Shown here piece by piece: positions 61,547 through 64,000 of a DNA stretch of 64,000 nt. The notes beneath the pieces are model-generated. The model had not been told where the DNA came from. It did not search any database and saw only the letters and a list, made by a program, of their open reading frames with translations. The position numbers were made by a program, and so were the translations under genes. Source of the stretch: JAFDXJ01 sp038257845 (GTDB taxonomy: Bacteria > Bacteroidota > Bacteroidia > Chitinophagales > Chitinophagaceae); NCBI GenBank assembly GCA_038257845.1, contig JBBSQL010000006.1, positions 1 through 64,000 on the forward strand. Reading direction: 5' to 3'. Every line of letters begins with the position of its first letter. Position 1 is the first letter of the stretch.

Positions 61547-61554
61547 TAAGTTTG
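61547..61554 (+). promoter_or_regulatory. Candidate -7 element (TAAGTTTG) for the NYN gene
   Basis: Fits TAnnTTTG, 35 bp before the ATG at 61589. No -33 box is clear. Confidence 0.45.
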
Positions 61555-61588
61555 CAGATATTATTTTACCTTATAAAATTTTTTCATA

Positions 61589-62368
61589 ATGGATATACAG
61601 CAATCCCGTGATTTGCGGCTTGCCGTTTTAATAGATGCGGACAATGTGCCTTATTCCAATATCCGCGAGATGCTGGAAGAAATTGCGAAATATGGCACGC
61701 CTACATTTAAACGCATATATGCAGACTGGACAAAGCCCACTGTATCCGGCTGGAAAAATGTATTGCTTGAACATTCCATTACGCCCATACATCAATACAG
61801 TTATACTTCCGGAAAAAATGCAACTGATTCATCTATGATCATTGATGCCATGGACATTTTATATACAGGTCGCGTGGATGGCTTTTGTATAGTGTCCAGC
61901 GATAGTGATTTTACGAGGCTGGCTACACGACTGCGTGAAGCGGGTATGAAAGTATTTGGTATGGGAGAAAAGAAAACGCCGAATGCGTTTATTTCTGCCT
62001 GTGATAAATTTATTTATATCGAAATCTTACGCAATCATGATGAAGAGGAAAAACAAGGGAATAAGGTTTCAAAAAACAGGCAAGGTGCCAATAAAATAAT
62101 TGATAATAAAAAGGAAACTGTTCGCACAGTAAATGATCAATTGATCAAATTGATTGCCGACAGCATTAATGATATTGCGGATGAAGATGGCTGGGCATTT
62201 TTGGGTGAAGTAGGAAATCTTGTTTTGAAAAAACAACCCGATTTTGATCCACGCAATTATGGGTTTAAAAAACTCGCTCCTTTTATTAAAAGCATAAACA
62301 GGTTTGAATCCGATGAAAGAAACACGGGGAAGAAAAATGTTACCCATGTGTTTGTGCGCAACAAATAA
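61589..62368 (+). CDS. NYN-domain protein with C-terminal OST-HTH/LOTUS domain
   Basis: 259 aa. NYN (PIN-like RNase) domain at ~8-145: A-V-L-I-D-A-D-N-V-P with two acidic residues, A-T-D-S-S-M-I-I-D-A-M-D and V-S-S-D-S-D-F-T-R-L-A, so the metal site is intact. A Lys-rich linker leads to an OST-HTH/LOTUS domain at ~190-255 (I-A-D-E-D-G-W-A-F-L-G-E-V-G-N). LabA/DUF88-type proteins of this build are thought to act on RNA. Convergent with the epimerase gene. Confidence 0.92.
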   Translation: MDIQQSRDLRLAVLIDADNVPYSNIREMLEEIAKYGTPTFKRIYADWTKPTVSGWKNVLLEHSITPIHQYSYTSGKNATDSSMIIDAMDILYTGRVDGFCIVSSDSDFTRLATRLREAGMKVFGMGEKKTPNAFISACDKFIYIEILRNHDEEEKQGNKVSKNRQGANKIIDNKKETVRTVNDQLIKLIADSINDIADEDGWAFLGEVGNLVLKKQPDFDPRNYGFKKLAPFIKSINRFESDERNTGKKNVTHVFVRNK

Positions 62369-62380
62369 TTTTTATTGATT

Positions 62381-63409
62381 TTAAATTTGTTCGTTTTTTA
62401 ATACGCGAATTCCCAGTCCCGGATTATTTGAAATTAAAACCTGTCCATTTTCATATCGCAGTCCCGAAGCATTTTCACTTTCCTGTAGTAATGGTCCATC
62501 AATATCCGCAACATGAACCTGTGGTAAAAAATGTGCGACTGCTGCTGACCCGATCACAGATTCATTCATACTGCCCATCATCACTTTTAAATTCAGGCTC
62601 TTCGCTTGTTTGATCATGCGTAATGCCGGTGTAATACCGCTGCATTTTGTGAGTTTGATATTGATGCCATGAAAATGGCCTTCGCATTTTGGCACATCTT
62701 CTTCTGCAATACAACTTTCATCCGCGTATAATGGGAGAGGAGATTCCGCGTATAATAATTTCATGTCTTTCCAGGCCTCTTTTGGAAGTGGCTGTTCTAC
62801 CAGTTCTACGCCCAATGCTTTCAGGTGTGGGATTTTTTTCCGTGCTTCATTGAGTGACCACCCACCATTCACATCCACGCGGAATGTGGCTTCTGTTTCC
62901 TTTCGCAGGGCCTCAATGATCCCGAGATCGTTTTCGTGGCCAAGTTTAATTTTATATACCGGCCAGGGTTTTTCTTTCATTTTTTGAACCATATCTGTGA
63001 TTGGTGCAAGGCCAATTGTAAAATCGGTGGGAGGCGTTTTTTTCCATTCTGTTTCCCATATTTTATACAGTGGCAGGCCTTTCATTTGCCCGAACAAGTC
63101 CCAGGCAGCCATATCCAGCGCACAAACCAGGAAAGGATTTTTGGGATAAAGATGGTGCAGGTAATGCCAGTAACGCGCCGGGTCTATCAGTGCGAATTTC
63201 TCTACAAAATCTTTTCTTCTTTCCAGGTCATGGATCATTTCTTCCACGGAAATATTATAGTAACTAATTTCAGGCGCTTCTCCGTAGCCCGTGAATTTTC
63301 CCAGTGTTAAACCCACTACCAGCGCCCGCTGCGAGGTTTTGCTTCTCCCGCCTGAAATGGTAAATGGGTGTTTAAAGGTGGTATCACTTGTGAAATATTC
63401 TAACTGCAT
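62381..63409 (-). CDS. Enolase-superfamily dipeptide epimerase
   Basis: 342 aa. Muconate-lactonising subgroup: K-I-K-L-G-H-E with catalytic Lys, metal ligands in R-V-D-V-N-G-G-W, L-V-E-Q-P-L-P and Y-A-D-E-S-C, and the second Lys in N-I-K-L-T-K-C-S-G. The final D-I-D-G-P matches the L-Ala-D/L-Glu epimerase branch, so it likely works in murein peptide recycling. The start region faces the palindrome array, 81 bp away. Confidence 0.9.
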   Translation of the reverse strand: MQLEYFTSDTTFKHPFTISGGRSKTSQRALVVGLTLGKFTGYGEAPEISYYNISVEEMIHDLERRKDFVEKFALIDPARYWHYLHHLYPKNPFLVCALDMAAWDLFGQMKGLPLYKIWETEWKKTPPTDFTIGLAPITDMVQKMKEKPWPVYKIKLGHENDLGIIEALRKETEATFRVDVNGGWSLNEARKKIPHLKALGVELVEQPLPKEAWKDMKLLYAESPLPLYADESCIAEEDVPKCEGHFHGINIKLTKCSGITPALRMIKQAKSLNLKVMMGSMNESVIGSAAVAHFLPQVHVADIDGPLLQESENASGLRYENGQVLISNNPGLGIRVLKNEQI

Positions 63410-63490
63410 GTGGTTTCATATTTTGATAAAGGTAGTTTCAATTGTTTACATACAATTCAACTTGAACGCTAATCTCTCCCTTTCTTTAAA

Positions 63491-63626
63491 TATAGTACTA
63501 CAGTACTATATTGAGTGTTTATAGTGCCTGGATACTATATTTTATATTTATAGTATTGCAGTACTATATTTGGTATTTATAGTATTACAGTACTATATTT
63601 GCCTTTTATAGTATTACAGTACTATA
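63491..63626. promoter_or_regulatory. Array of five palindromes at exact 29-bp spacing (operator array)
   Basis: Five 20-bp palindromes start at 63491, 63520, 63549, 63578 and 63607, each separated by a 9-bp variable AT-rich spacer. Copy 1 has perfect 9-bp arms (TATAGTACT, AC, AGTACTATA); copies 4 and 5 are identical to each other; copy 2 is the most degenerate (TATAGTGCC/GATACTATA). The array ends 19 bp before the ATG of the SatD-like gene and lies between two divergent genes. Confidence 0.9.
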
Positions 63627-63645
63627 TTTTTAAAATGAATACACT

Positions 63646-64000
63646 ATGGCAAAAAAATCTGCTGCCGCTGTTGTCCTTACCGGCGATGTCGTTGCTTCTG
63701 CGGGAATGTCTGCAGCCCGGAGAAAAAAATTAAGGCTTCAACTGGAAAAATTCAGTAGCAGGATTAAGCAGCAATACTCGGATTTTCAATGGCAGCAATA
63801 CCGCGGAGATAGCCTGCAGGCAATACTTACAAAAAACAGGGCGGTTGCACTTTCTGTAGCGTTGCAGTTGCAATGCCTGCTTATTTCAAATGAATATCAT
63901 ATACGCCTCGCGCTCGGTATCGGGAATATCAGTTATCATGGTAATGATATTATTACTTCCGATGGCTCTGCATTCCGCCAATCGGGGCCAATGGTTGATT
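63646..64000 (+). CDS. SatD-like regulator, 3' end outside the window
   Basis: The ATG at 63646 opens a frame with no stop to the window end (118 codons). It begins with V-V-L-T-G-D-V-V-A-S, then Q-Y-R-G-D-S-L-Q-A-I-L, L-A-L-G-I-G-N-I and the D-G-S-A-F-R-Q-S-G-P block, all typical of the SatD family (PF16264). SatD is a small conserved protein of the S. mutans sat locus of unknown mechanism. Another ATG at 63635 is in a different frame. The palindrome array directly upstream suggests it is tightly regulated. Confidence 0.8.
   Translation, partial: MAKKSAAAVVLTGDVVASAGMSAARRKKLRLQLEKFSSRIKQQYSDFQWQQYRGDSLQAILTKNRAVALSVALQLQCLLISNEYHIRLALGIGNISYHGNDIITSDGSAFRQSGPMVD

Noticed and set aside
63491..63626. 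CRISPR-like array (regular repeats and variable spacers)
   Set aside because: Spacers are only 9 bp, repeats are full palindromes and no cas gene is visible; an operator array fits better.

Overview
The window is chromosomal DNA of a Bacteroidota bacterium, most likely a member of the Chitinophagaceae or a close relative. The reasons are low GC, weak or absent Shine-Dalgarno sequences, -7 promoter elements of the form TAnnTTTG, a metalloprotease with a C-terminal type IX secretion sorting domain, a TonB-dependent receptor with an N-terminal carboxypeptidase-regulatory-like domain, the futalosine menaquinone enzymes MqnB and MqnD, and LytS/LytTR-type two-component regulation. I saw no rRNA or tRNA gene, no complete insertion sequence, no integrase and no CRISPR array.

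Layout. 1-5.6 kb: envelope and membrane proteins (DUF2147, PepSY-like, DedA, COG4705-type, GT39 glycosyltransferase). 5.9-19.3 kb: an accessory block of mostly single, same-strand, unrelated small genes (AraC regulator, cupin, a duplicated small membrane protein, DUF2007, adenylate cyclase-TPR, SnoaL-like proteins, DUF2071, antibiotic monooxygenase, SDR, Cass2-like effector-binding protein, AHSA1, DUF1697). They are separated by long AT-rich gaps that hold two families of recurring ~45-50 bp elements, a palindromic element, a duplicated ~270 bp unit and broken gene ends. 19.3-30.2 kb: DoxX proteins, a beta-lactamase-fold/TPR protein, a LytS/LytTR pair facing an S41 peptidase-TPR gene, a diheme cytochrome c of the reaction-centre type, SnoaL-like and DUF1579-like secreted proteins, and a DUF2157 membrane pair. 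30.2-38.6 kb: VapBC, TPR protein, zinc-ribbon protein, Nif3, aminotransferase IV, MqnD/MqnB and a pterin cluster (two PTPS/QueD paralogues followed by folE).

38.6-46.8 kb: MazEF, a GH27/GH20 glycosidase pair, fabD, a DUF6438-like lipoprotein, a HigBA-type module whose toxin is frameshifted, and a PIN/DUF6364-type module. 47-64 kb: T9SS metalloprotease, mutL, a TonB-dependent receptor broken by one stop codon, a SRAP-domain DNA-protein crosslink protein, cupin, rpe, TPR lipoprotein, beta-propeller protein, a YfcE-type phosphodiesterase with no ATG/GTG/TTG start, homogentisate dioxygenase, a NYN/LOTUS protein, an enolase-superfamily dipeptide epimerase, and at the right edge the start of a SatD-like regulator preceded by five palindromes at an exact 29 bp period.

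The strongest candidates for something undescribed are the five-palindrome array upstream of the SatD-like gene, and the 7.5-18 kb block in which unrelated genes share recurrent intergenic elements in a cassette-like layout. Several genes look broken or catalytically altered: the TonB receptor (nonsense), the HigB toxin (frameshift), the NRAMP fragment (remnant), the SDR (active-site Tyr replaced by Val) and MutL (endonuclease motifs lost).
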